Assembly (NCBI GenBank): GCA_045809925.1
Contig: JBJMWX010000108.1
Coordinates: forward strand, 1-64,000
Reading direction: 5' to 3'
Source of the DNA: CADDYX01 sp045809925
GTDB lineage: Bacteria > Verrucomicrobiota > Verrucomicrobiia > Chthoniobacterales > UBA10450
DNA length: 64,000 bases
The notes under the pieces are model-generated. The model was not told the DNA's origin. It saw only the letters and a program-made list of their open reading frames with translations, and ran no database searches. Position numbers and translations under genes: made by a program. This document shows, piece by piece, positions 41,075 to 48,284 of the stretch (position 1 is its first letter; every line of letters begins with the position of its first letter).

Positions 41075-41982
41075 GGACGTCCCACGCAAAAGACCGCCGC
41101 GGCGCGGCCTTAATGCTGTCACTCTGGGCGGTGCTTCTTCTCAGCACGATGATCATTGCCTGGGCGCTCGACATCAACACGCGGCTGACCCTTGCCGGTT
41201 ACGCCAATCGTTCACTCGAAGCGGAAGCCATGGCATGCTCGGGCGCCGAAATCGCGCTGCACCCCGCGATCAAGCCCGGCTCATCCGTGTTGTTCCAGCG
41301 CCGCGGACGTACTTCGTTTGAAACGCACATCACCGGTGAAGGTGGCCGACTGAACCTTAACTGGCTGGTCGCGGGCGAGAACCCACAGCGGCTGGAAGTT
41401 CTGCGCAAGTATCTCGAGATGCGCGGGGTTGAGCTGAACGATCGCGACCGGATGATTGATTGCCTGCTCGATTGGGTCGACCCCGATAATCTCGTGCGCC
41501 TGAATGGCGCCGAGAACGAAGCTGATTACCAGCCGGCCAACGCGCTCCTCACCCGGGTCGACGATCTGAAGCGGGTGCGGGGATGGGAACAGTTTACCGC
41601 CGATCCGAACTGGGACGGAGATTTCACGCTCAACAGCACCGGTCCGATCGACGTATCATGGGCTTCACGCGAGGTATTGCTCGCCTTACCAGGAATGACA
41701 GAACCGATGGTTGACCAGTTTCTCGCGATTCGCCGAGGCGACGACGGCATCGAGGGCACGGAAGATGACGCGGAATTCAAGAGCGTCCAGGATGTGCAGG
41801 TTGCGCTCGGCCTTTCGGCACAGCAATTTACACAGATTGCCCCTCTCGTCGGGTTTAAGGATCAGGTGTTCCGCGTTGTCAGTGTCGGTAAGTCCGCAGA
41901 CGTTACGCGTGTGGTGCGAATGGTGATCCGCAAGACCGGCGGCACGCCTCAGTTGGTCGCAGGAACCTGGAAAGAGCTTTGA
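41071..41982 (+). CDS. gspK: GspK minor pseudopilin
   Basis: A 303-residue pseudopilin that caps the tip complex. The N-terminus RRGAALMLSLWAVLLLS matches GspK leaders, with a hydrophobic helix to residue ~38. The helical domain includes GGRLNLNWLV and RMIDCLLDWVDPDNLVRLNG with the D-W-x-D signature, and the late block ALPGMTEPMVDQFLAIRRGD is a helix-hairpin-helix. The Glu at +5 is absent, as usual for GspK. ATG 41071 overlaps the gspJ stop; the stop overlaps gspL as TTGA. Confidence 0.88.
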   Translation: MRTSHAKDRRGAALMLSLWAVLLLSTMIIAWALDINTRLTLAGYANRSLEAEAMACSGAEIALHPAIKPGSSVLFQRRGRTSFETHITGEGGRLNLNWLVAGENPQRLEVLRKYLEMRGVELNDRDRMIDCLLDWVDPDNLVRLNGAENEADYQPANALLTRVDDLKRVRGWEQFTADPNWDGDFTLNSTGPIDVSWASREVLLALPGMTEPMVDQFLAIRRGDDGIEGTEDDAEFKSVQDVQVALGLSAQQFTQIAPLVGFKDQVFRVVSVGKSADVTRVVRMVIRKTGGTPQLVAGTWKEL

Positions 41983-43235
41983 TCCTCAATCGCAAGCCGC
42001 AAGGTCCAACCCACCCAGTGTTTCTTATCCCTGCTGGAAAGGGCTGGAACATCGTCCGCTTCGCCCCGCACAACAGCGTGTGGGAGGTGCGCGGGGTCCT
42101 GAATCTCGAGGAAGCTGCGCCGCTCCTCGGGGCTGACGAGAACATCATCTTCGGTCTGCCGGTCGCGGCCGTGCTGGCGCAGCGACTCCGGCTGCCGACA
42201 GTCGAGCCGGATGAATTCGGCGAGATGGTTCGGATTCAGATTGAAAAGTCGCTGCCCTATGCGCCCGAAGAACTAACCTCTGATTACGACGTGATCGAGC
42301 GGACGGAGGAGGGGACGGTCATCTCCGCGGTCGCGGTTCATAACGAGAAGCTGCGCGAGCTTGCCGCGCCTCTGATTTCGCGCGGCATCATTCCGAGCCA
42401 GGTGACGGTCTACGGCGCGCAGCGTTCCGCGACTCATGCCCCTACCGGCACAGCGCTCTTTATTTACCCGGAAACGGAATCCACGATCTGCGCAATTTCG
42501 GAAGAGGGGAAACTGAGCTTTACGCGTTCGCTCAATGGCGCGGATGCTTCGCAGTTGCAACGGGATCTGCCGCAGCTCGCGCTGACCGCCGAGTTGCAGG
42601 GCATCGACACCAACTTTGACAACGTCCTCCTCGACGAGAGCCTTTATACCCTGCGCGATACCTTGCAGGACGTCTTTGCCACGCCCGCCGATCTAGTCGC
42701 TGTCGAAGCGCCGCCCGCGGCCGTCAGGCTGAATCTGCTTCCGGATGAATGGAAGGCGCGGCGGCGCCAACTTGTTCGGCAACGCGAATGGCGAAAGCGT
42801 TTGATCCTGGCGGGAATGGCTTACGCCGCCGTTCTGGTCCTCTTTCTCGCTTATTTGTTCGTGCTGCGCTGGCGCGTCAGCAGCCTCGAGAAGCGGATCG
42901 CGCACGACGCACCGCAGGTCGATTTCATCAAGAAAACCGAAGCTGAATGGAAGGAGCTCGCGCCGGCCATGGACCCGCGCTACTACCCGATCGAAGTGCT
43001 GCTGCACTTGTTCGAAAGCCTGCCCTCGGCGGATGTGCGGATCACGCAATTTAATCAATCGGCGCGGCAAATCTCTGTCGATGGCGAAGCCAATTCCGCC
43101 GCGCTCGTCTATCAATTCGCCGACAAGGTGAAAAAGAATCCCGGCCTGCAGGCATTCACTTTCGACTTGCCACAACCGCCCCGAATTTTGCCGAACGAAC
43201 ACGCGCAGTATCGCCTGGAAGGAAAGCAGAAATGA
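41979..43235 (+). CDS. gspL: GspL inner-membrane platform protein
   Basis: A 418-residue bitopic protein. Residues ~10-230 form an actin-like cytoplasmic domain related to PilM (FGEMVRIQIEKSLPYAPEEL, VSAVAVHNEKLREL), then comes a basic stretch (RQREWRKRLI), a membrane helix (LAGMAYAAVLVLFLAYLFVL, ~275-294) and a periplasmic ferredoxin-like domain. GspL recruits the GspE ATPase to the membrane in T2SS, but no gspE is in this window. TTG 41979 overlaps the gspK stop; the stop overlaps gspM as ATGA. Confidence 0.8.
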   Translation: MILNRKPQGPTHPVFLIPAGKGWNIVRFAPHNSVWEVRGVLNLEEAAPLLGADENIIFGLPVAAVLAQRLRLPTVEPDEFGEMVRIQIEKSLPYAPEELTSDYDVIERTEEGTVISAVAVHNEKLRELAAPLISRGIIPSQVTVYGAQRSATHAPTGTALFIYPETESTICAISEEGKLSFTRSLNGADASQLQRDLPQLALTAELQGIDTNFDNVLLDESLYTLRDTLQDVFATPADLVAVEAPPAAVRLNLLPDEWKARRRQLVRQREWRKRLILAGMAYAAVLVLFLAYLFVLRWRVSSLEKRIAHDAPQVDFIKKTEAEWKELAPAMDPRYYPIEVLLHLFESLPSADVRITQFNQSARQISVDGEANSAALVYQFADKVKKNPGLQAFTFDLPQPPRILPNEHAQYRLEGKQK

Positions 43236-43786
43236 TCCGCGCTTACCTTGACCGGATGAGCAAGCGCGAGCGCCTGCTCGCGCTCATCGTCATAGGAGCC
43301 ATTTTCCTGTTCATCAACATCCTCATTTGGAGTGCCCTGCTTGGGTCAGCGAGCCAGGCCCGCTCGCGGCTCGCCGCGCGCAAGCAGGCGCGTGCCACCC
43401 AATCGGTCTACGTGAAGGAACGCGACATGTGGGCCAAGCGAGACCAGTGGCTGAAGCAGCATCAGCCGCAGCTGAAAGGTCCCGGGGAAGCGTCGACCTT
43501 GCTCGACGAGGTCAAACAAATCGCCGGCAAGCACAACGTCCTCATCGAGAATCCTGCGATCGGTACCGGCGATTCCGGGCCGAATCACCAGTCCGTCTTC
43601 GCTTCAATCGAAACGAAAAGTCCATGGCCGCCTCTGGTGCATTTTCTTTACGATGTTCAACAGCCCGAATTTTTCGTTGTCTTTGAAAGCGTGAATCTGC
43701 AGATCGACGGGTCGGATCCGACAATGATGCGCGGCAAATTCAAGATCGCCCGCTGGTTCGCGCCGGGAGGTGCCCCCCGGAAATGA
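43232..43786 (+). CDS. gspM: GspM/PilO-like inner-membrane protein
   Basis: A 184-residue bitopic protein: short tail with MSKRERLLALIVIGAIF, one membrane helix to ~residue 37, a coiled coil (~40-80) and a ferredoxin-like periplasmic domain (VLIENPAIG, FVVFESVNLQID). The size and place after gspL make GspM the best call. It overlaps gspL and the next gene by 4 bases each. Confidence 0.76.
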   Translation: MIRAYLDRMSKRERLLALIVIGAIFLFINILIWSALLGSASQARSRLAARKQARATQSVYVKERDMWAKRDQWLKQHQPQLKGPGEASTLLDEVKQIAGKHNVLIENPAIGTGDSGPNHQSVFASIETKSPWPPLVHFLYDVQQPEFFVVFESVNLQIDGSDPTMMRGKFKIARWFAPGGAPRK

Positions 43787-44451
43787 AACGGGCCGGCTCA
43801 TTTTGTTGCGTGCTGCTCCTCAGCGCCGGGATCGCTTCGGCTGAAGACAGCGTCCCGAAACCTCTCGCCTTCGCGCGCTATCAGGGGATGATGGACAAGT
43901 CACCGTTCGCGGTCGCGACAGCCGCAGCTCCGCCGCCGACCACCGCCAGCTTCGCCAAGGATCTTTACGTCGCTAACGCCGCGAAGTCGCCCGACGGCGA
44001 CATGGTCACGATTGGTTCCAGTGCGGACAAAAATTTCAAGAAATACCTGACGGCGAAGACGCCAGTGGACGGTTACAGCATTTCGAACATCGAATGGTCG
44101 GACAAGGTAGGCGCGACGAAGGTGACGATTTCAAAAGATGGTCAGTTCGCCACCCTCACATTCAACCAGGCGCTGATCAGTCAACCGATAGCCGGAGGGC
44201 AGGGCGCGCAGCCCCAAGCGCAGCCGCAGCCGCCGGGCGGCGCGCCGCCGGTTCCGCCGCCGCCCGGCGGCGTTGTGCCCGGTGGGCCGCTGCAGCCGGC
44301 ACCACCCGCCGCGCCGGGGGCAATCAAACCGGCACCGATTCCGATGTTACCGACGCCGCCGCCGCGGGTCAGGGGCGTGATTCCGCGAAGTCCGAACCAG
44401 CCTAATATGACCGCGGCGACGCCACAGCCGGTGCCCACGCCGGAGTTGTAA
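43783..44451 (+). CDS. GspC/PilP-position periplasmic protein with Pro-rich tail
   Basis: A 222-residue exported protein and the last gene of the gspH-M arm. Signal peptide MKRAGSFCCVLLLSAGIASA precedes a small domain (~50-125; NISNIEWSDKV-like strands, VTISKDGQFATLTFN), then a tail of ~90 residues made mostly of Pro, Gly, Ala and Gln. Position and size suggest a GspC or PilP-like link between the inner membrane and the secretin, but no HR domain is clear and the membrane anchor of GspC is missing. The Pro-rich tail may span the periplasm or wall. Confidence 0.55.
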   Translation: MKRAGSFCCVLLLSAGIASAEDSVPKPLAFARYQGMMDKSPFAVATAAAPPPTTASFAKDLYVANAAKSPDGDMVTIGSSADKNFKKYLTAKTPVDGYSISNIEWSDKVGATKVTISKDGQFATLTFNQALISQPIAGGQGAQPQAQPQPPGGAPPVPPPPGGVVPGGPLQPAPPAAPGAIKPAPIPMLPTPPPRVRGVIPRSPNQPNMTAATPQPVPTPEL

Positions 44452-44476
44452 ATCCGCGGCCGCGCGTGGTCCGAAT

Positions 44477-44492
44477 GCGGAAAAGCTTCCGC
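44477..44492. terminator. Weak hairpin between convergent T2SS arms
   Basis: GCGGAA (44477-44482) and TTCCGC (44487-44492) pair around AAGC in the 66-base gap between the two convergent arms. There is no T run, so intrinsic termination is uncertain. Confidence 0.3.
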
Positions 44493-44517
44493 GACAACTC
44501 GCCGCGCCAAAAACGGG

Positions 44518-44934
44518 CTAGCCTCCCCAATCGTCGTCAGCCGTATCCGGCCGGCGATCGGGCCCCGCCGAATAGAGATCGTAGCCGTTGGGATTTTTTC
44601 GGCCCGGATTGAGGTAAATGTAATTGTTCTGCCACGGGTCCTTCGGCATCTCCTTGTAGAGCTGGTACCATCGCGTCGGCCGCGGATCGCTGGATGGCTG
44701 AGTCACAAGGGCCTGCAAGCCCTGTTCGCTGGTGGGCAGAAAACCGTTCATGCTCTCATAGAGCTTTAACTGCGTGTTGATGCCCTGAATATCCGCCGAA
44801 ACGCGCGTGTGTTTCGCGAATTCCACGTTGCCGCCCAGTTTGTAAATCGCGGTCCCGAGGAGCAACGCGATGATTGTCACCACGAGCATGATCTCAAGCA
44901 ATGTGAAGCCGCCCTGTTCTTTCCGTGTCTTCAT
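44518..44934 (-). CDS. gspG: Major pseudopilin GspG
   Basis: A 138-residue major pseudopilin of T2SS. The leader MKTRKEQGG is cut before FTLLEIMLVVTIIALLLG with Glu at +5. The soluble domain contains GFLPTSEQGLQALV and WQNNYIYLNPGRKNPNGYDL, followed by DLYSAGPDRRPDTADDDWG with the calcium-binding aspartates. These motifs make GspG certain. It lies 3 bases after the unknown gene, in the gspF arm. Confidence 0.95.
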   Translation of the reverse strand: MKTRKEQGGFTLLEIMLVVTIIALLLGTAIYKLGGNVEFAKHTRVSADIQGINTQLKLYESMNGFLPTSEQGLQALVTQPSSDPRPTRWYQLYKEMPKDPWQNNYIYLNPGRKNPNGYDLYSAGPDRRPDTADDDWGG

Positions 44935-44937
44935 AGA

Positions 44938-46002
44938 TCAGCGTTCCGGTACGAGATCGTAGTCCGATTTGTCCCAGAGATATTTCAGTTGTATCTGCGT
45001 CGCCCGGATCGCCGAAGCATCGGTGCCTGCGCCGGCGACGACGAGCAGATCGTTCGATCCGACTCGCAGGCTACTCGCCGGCACTACTTTTTGGGCCCGG
45101 ATCCAGCCGGTGTATCGGAAACGCATTTCTCGCACGAGCGCTCCCATTTCGCCGCGATAACCCGGGTCCGACAAATCAGGCAACGTCAATGAGACACCGC
45201 CGATATTCTCGCCGTTCAGGTAAATTTCCGGCGGCGAGTCGATCTTCGCGGCAGCAACTTCGAAGGTGATCACGGCCGCGAGCGGCTGCGTTTCGATCGG
45301 GAATTGGAAGGCGGCACCGTTTTGCACGCTCGCACCAATCCGGATCGTCTCGTCCGAAAGTGTGGCCGTGACGGTGCCGAACCGCTCGTTATCCTGCACC
45401 GGCGCGTGCAACGGAGCGGCGGCGGAGAACGGCTCCGGAATCAAGTCTCGATGGTCGGCGCTGATCGGGTGCAGCACTTCGCTGCTCGTCATCCAATCGA
45501 GATAGGCGCCACGAATGTTTTTGCCGTCGCCCGGCACTTGAACGTCAATCGTAGACGCGCCATTCAGTGGGACGAAAACCGTTTCGGAGGTGGCGATATT
45601 CACGCCGAGCCCGAGCGGGGCTGATTGCAGCACCTCTGTGCCGGATTCATCCCATGCCACCAATGTCGGGCGCTGGTCGGGCTTATCGTCAAAGAACAAC
45701 CGGAACATCAGTACTTGAAAATCGGGCCGGGGGCGGGAAAGGCGGATGCGGAAGATGCTTGTCGCGATCTCACCGGGCTTCACTTCGGGCGTAGCGAGCG
45801 TGACTGCCTCCACCCAGGGTGGCGCGCTCTGCGCCTTCGCGTTGGCCGCGGGAGTCTGGCGCAAGTCAAGCCAGGCACTTTCGACGTCTTTTTCCTCCGG
45901 CGTCGCTGCGCGCTGGGGCAGACGGTCGAGCATCGCTTCCTGAGCCTCGACAGCGCAGGTCGCAGTCAGGAAAATCGTTGCTGCAATGAGCCGGGGGAAC
46001 AT
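44938..46002 (-). CDS. Secreted protein of unknown function in the T2SS cluster
   Basis: A 354-residue exported protein that I do not recognise. It has a signal peptide (MFPRLIAATIFLTATCAVEA), then a region with EVKPGEIATSIFRIRLSR and a long beta-rich part: TSETVFVPLNGASTIDVQVP, FGTVTATLSDETIRIGA, PPEIYLNGENIGGVSLTLPD. The layout suggests two or three beta-sandwich domains, similar to carbohydrate-binding or adhesion modules; no catalytic residues are apparent. It sits between gspF (18-base gap) and gspG (3-base gap), so it is certainly co-transcribed with them. It could be a T2SS cargo or an accessory envelope part. Confidence 0.72.
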   Translation of the reverse strand: MFPRLIAATIFLTATCAVEAQEAMLDRLPQRAATPEEKDVESAWLDLRQTPAANAKAQSAPPWVEAVTLATPEVKPGEIATSIFRIRLSRPRPDFQVLMFRLFFDDKPDQRPTLVAWDESGTEVLQSAPLGLGVNIATSETVFVPLNGASTIDVQVPGDGKNIRGAYLDWMTSSEVLHPISADHRDLIPEPFSAAAPLHAPVQDNERFGTVTATLSDETIRIGASVQNGAAFQFPIETQPLAAVITFEVAAAKIDSPPEIYLNGENIGGVSLTLPDLSDPGYRGEMGALVREMRFRYTGWIRAQKVVPASSLRVGSNDLLVVAGAGTDASAIRATQIQLKYLWDKSDYDLVPER

Positions 46003-46020
46003 TTCGGCGCGGAGATTACC

Positions 46021-47283
46021 TTACTGAGGTCGCATCTGCAAACTATGTGTCATCTCAAACACAGCAGAGAGAATGCTGTAAACCACAAAACCGACGATGA
46101 TTGCGATCAGCACGATGATGAGCGGCGGGATCAGTGATGAAATCAATTGGACCGTGCGATCGAGTTCGCGTTCATAGACGTCGGCTATCGTCTGCATCGT
46201 ATCGGCGAAGTGGCCGGTCTGTTCTCCAACGGCCATCATGTCGGTGAAAAGATCGGGAAAGAGCTTTTGTGCAGCGAGCGCCGCCGAAAGATTCGCGCCG
46301 TCGATTACGTCCCTCCGAACCTGTGCCATCCGTGTTTCCAAATAGCGGTTGCCGGCGATTTCCGTCACCAGGTCGATCGCCTTCAGCAACGGGATGCCGT
46401 TCTCCATCAATGTGCCGAGCGTGCGCGAGAATTGCGCGTAGTAGCGGTGACGAATCACGCGCCCGTAGCCCGGCACCATGAGGCGAAATCGGTCCCATGT
46501 GACGCGGCCTTCATCGGTGCGGACAAAGGCGCGAAAGCCGATGACCGCACCGACGACAAGAAGCGCGGCAATCCACCAGTAGCCTGTGATGAGATGATGC
46601 ACGCCTAGAAGGATGCGCGTCGGAAGCGGCAGCGACCCGCCGTTTTGCGACATGAACCCGGTCAGCTGCGGCACCATGAAGGTGATGAAAATCGTGATCA
46701 GCGTCGCGCCCGCGAAAGCGAGGAAAGCCGGGTAGATCAGCGCCTGTTGAACGCGGTCGCGCAGATTTTTCGCCTGCATCAAATGCTGCACGAGGCGGGA
46801 CAGAATTTCAGGCAGGGCTCCGCTGGCTTCGCCCGCGGCGACGAGGTTGACGTAAATCGGCGGAAAGACGCGCGGGAAATCGCGCAGCGCCTGAGAGAAA
46901 CTTCGGCCGTCGATCAGCGCCTGGTGCAATGCGCGAGTCATCTGCTGGACGCGCGGCTGCTTGAGGCGTTTCTCGAGCACGCTCAGTCCTTCGTCGAGCG
47001 TCATTCCCGCGTGGAGCAGGTGCCCGAGTTGCTCCGTGAAAATGAGCAACTGCGCATGCGGGACGCGCAGCCGCTCATTTGGCGCCACAGGCGCTGCAGC
47101 AGCCGGCGTGGCGACGGCGCCGCGGGTCACCACTTGCGGCGCGGCGCCTATCGGATCGATCCGCACGGGGATATAATGCAGCTGCTCGATCTGCCGAATC
47201 GCAACCGCGCGGTCCGGGCAATCGAGCACTCCCTCGACGAGCGCTCCCTGCGCGTTTCTCGCGCGATACGAAAACTGCGGCAT
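46021..47283 (-). CDS. gspF: GspF inner-membrane platform protein
   Basis: A 420-residue polytopic platform protein of T2SS. The N-terminus MPQFSYRARNAQGALVEGVL and the two T2SSF domains are clear: FTEQLGHLLHAGMTLDEGLS plus LVAAGEASGALPEILSRL, then FSRTLGTLMENGIPLLKAI plus MAVGEQTGHFADTMQTIAD. Three membrane helices are visible, with an Ala/Pro/Val-rich linker (~58-70). It is the first gene of the minus-strand arm gspF-X-gspG. PilC proteins are related, but the gspG neighbour favours GspF. Confidence 0.93.
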   Translation of the reverse strand: MPQFSYRARNAQGALVEGVLDCPDRAVAIRQIEQLHYIPVRIDPIGAAPQVVTRGAVATPAAAAPVAPNERLRVPHAQLLIFTEQLGHLLHAGMTLDEGLSVLEKRLKQPRVQQMTRALHQALIDGRSFSQALRDFPRVFPPIYVNLVAAGEASGALPEILSRLVQHLMQAKNLRDRVQQALIYPAFLAFAGATLITIFITFMVPQLTGFMSQNGGSLPLPTRILLGVHHLITGYWWIAALLVVGAVIGFRAFVRTDEGRVTWDRFRLMVPGYGRVIRHRYYAQFSRTLGTLMENGIPLLKAIDLVTEIAGNRYLETRMAQVRRDVIDGANLSAALAAQKLFPDLFTDMMAVGEQTGHFADTMQTIADVYERELDRTVQLISSLIPPLIIVLIAIIVGFVVYSILSAVFEMTHSLQMRPQ

Positions 47284-47382
47284 CAGATTCCTGGCGCAGA
47301 TCTTACCGCCGGGGCGGTCCGTCGTCTAGCGAATGCCCGTTTCAACCGTGTTTTCCCTTGCAGTGCGACCAGCGATTTGGGA

Positions 47383-47398
47383 TAATACGAACGTATTA
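47383..47398. promoter_or_regulatory. Perfect 16-base dyad in a divergent promoter region
   Basis: TAATACG and CGTATTA flank AA. The site lies 100 bases upstream of gspF and 40 bases upstream of the small exported protein gene, the expected place for an operator. The half-site is unlike the dyad at 39481. Confidence 0.45.
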
Positions 47399-47437
47399 CG
47401 TCCGTTCTCATGGACGGACCCCCCTGAACTTTTTGTC

Positions 47438-47899
47438 ATGAGCCCAAAGCAGCTGCGCGGAAACGCGTTCAGCATTGTTGCTGCTGCCGTTGTTGCGACG
47501 GCCTGCCGGAGTTCTGCGCAGCCGCCGCCACCGGAAACAGCCTCTCAGCAGAAGAGCTCCCCAGAGGCACGGACCGCCGCTGACCAGCGCTCAAAGCCGC
47601 AGATCATTTACAACCTGGGCAGCGCTTCGCGGGAGATGGCGGAGGTGCTTCACTCGCAGTCCAAACCGGCGGACAACTCTTTACCGGTAGATCCAAGCAT
47701 GCCGATTTCGTTGCAGGTAGCGCGTGCGAAGGCAAACGCCGCCGCGGCTGACCAGAAGCCGGCCCGAGCCCTCGAGCAGACGCAGCCTCGCGAACGCAAG
47801 GCACACCGGGCGTCGCATGCCAGAACTGGACCTGCGCCCTTGCCGGCAATCGGCGAAGGTCCGCCTCAACGCGGTGAAAAGCACGGACACAAGCACTGA
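47438..47899 (+). CDS. Small exported Pro/Ala-rich protein, possible lipoprotein
   Basis: A 153-residue protein of unknown function. The start MSPKQLRGNAFSIVAAAVVA leads to TACRSS, a possible though weak lipobox. The mature part is rich in Ala, Pro, Gln and Lys with no clear fold, contains IIYNLGSASREMAEVLH, and ends in a His/Lys tail (HGHKH). ATG 47438 is chosen; the frame is open from 47333 but has no better start. It is followed 12 bases later by a small membrane protein in the same direction. Confidence 0.55.
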   Translation: MSPKQLRGNAFSIVAAAVVATACRSSAQPPPPETASQQKSSPEARTAADQRSKPQIIYNLGSASREMAEVLHSQSKPADNSLPVDPSMPISLQVARAKANAAAADQKPARALEQTQPRERKAHRASHARTGPAPLPAIGEGPPQRGEKHGHKH

Positions 47900-47911
47900 T
47901 CCATTGCCCGT

Positions 47912-48112
47912 ATGCACAAGGACAAACCGCCCAGCCTCTTCAACATCTTCGAGCGCCCGGTCGGGCATGTAATTCGCATCGGTTTACTGACTGGGTTTGT
48001 CGCGAGCGTTCTGGTTTACGTCGGCTATTCGCTCGTCCAGACGCACTACGATAGGAACAACTCACCCTGGTCGGCGACACAGAACGACCCGACACAGCAA
48101 GGGCCACCCTAG
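47912..48112 (+). CDS. Small single-pass membrane protein
   Basis: A 66-residue protein with N-terminal MHKDKPPSLFNIFERPVGH, one membrane helix (IRIGLLTGFVASVLVYVGYS) and a short polar tail rich in Asn, Gln and Pro. I do not recognise it. It is 12 bases after the exported protein gene and probably in its operon. Confidence 0.5.
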   Translation: MHKDKPPSLFNIFERPVGHVIRIGLLTGFVASVLVYVGYSLVQTHYDRNNSPWSATQNDPTQQGPP

Positions 48113-48118
48113 GAGGCG

Positions 48119-48190
48119 AGGCGGGGGCGGGAATCGAACCCGCGAATAGCGGTTTTGCAGACCGCGACCTTACCACTTGGCTACCCCGCC
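48119..48190 (-). tRNA. tRNA-Cys (GCA)
   Basis: A 72-base tRNA on the minus strand. The 5' end is GGCGGGG at 48190, and its acceptor partner lies at 48126-48120, with U as discriminator (usual for tRNA-Cys). The anticodon loop is CTGCAAA (anticodon GCA, plus-strand TGC at 48156-48158), and the T arm is GCGGG-TTCGAAT-CCCGC. Confidence 0.96.
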
Positions 48191-48205
48191 GAGTCAGGAG
48201 CACTG

Positions 48206-48233
48206 AGAGTAACGCGCCGCGCAGGCGTGTCAA
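48206..48233 (-). promoter_or_regulatory. Promoter of tRNA-Cys
   Basis: On the minus strand a perfect TTGACA (48233-48228) and TACTCT (48211-48206) are spaced by 16 bases, with the second box 15 bases before the tRNA 5' end. The -10 match is weak but the -35 is exact. Confidence 0.5.
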
Positions 48234-48246
48234 AGTTCCTGACGAA

Positions 48247-48274
48247 TTGGACGTTGGACATTGAACGCTGGAAG
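48247..48274. repeat. Degenerate heptamer repeat upstream of hemL
   Basis: Four tandem 7-base units are visible, TTGGACG then TTGGACA then TTGAACG then CTGGAAG, ending 11 bases before the hemL start. I recognise similar TTGGACG-type strings from other Verrucomicrobiota intergenic regions, so this is probably a fragment of a dispersed repeat. Confidence 0.5.
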
Positions 48275-48284
48275 TTCGCTTCTT

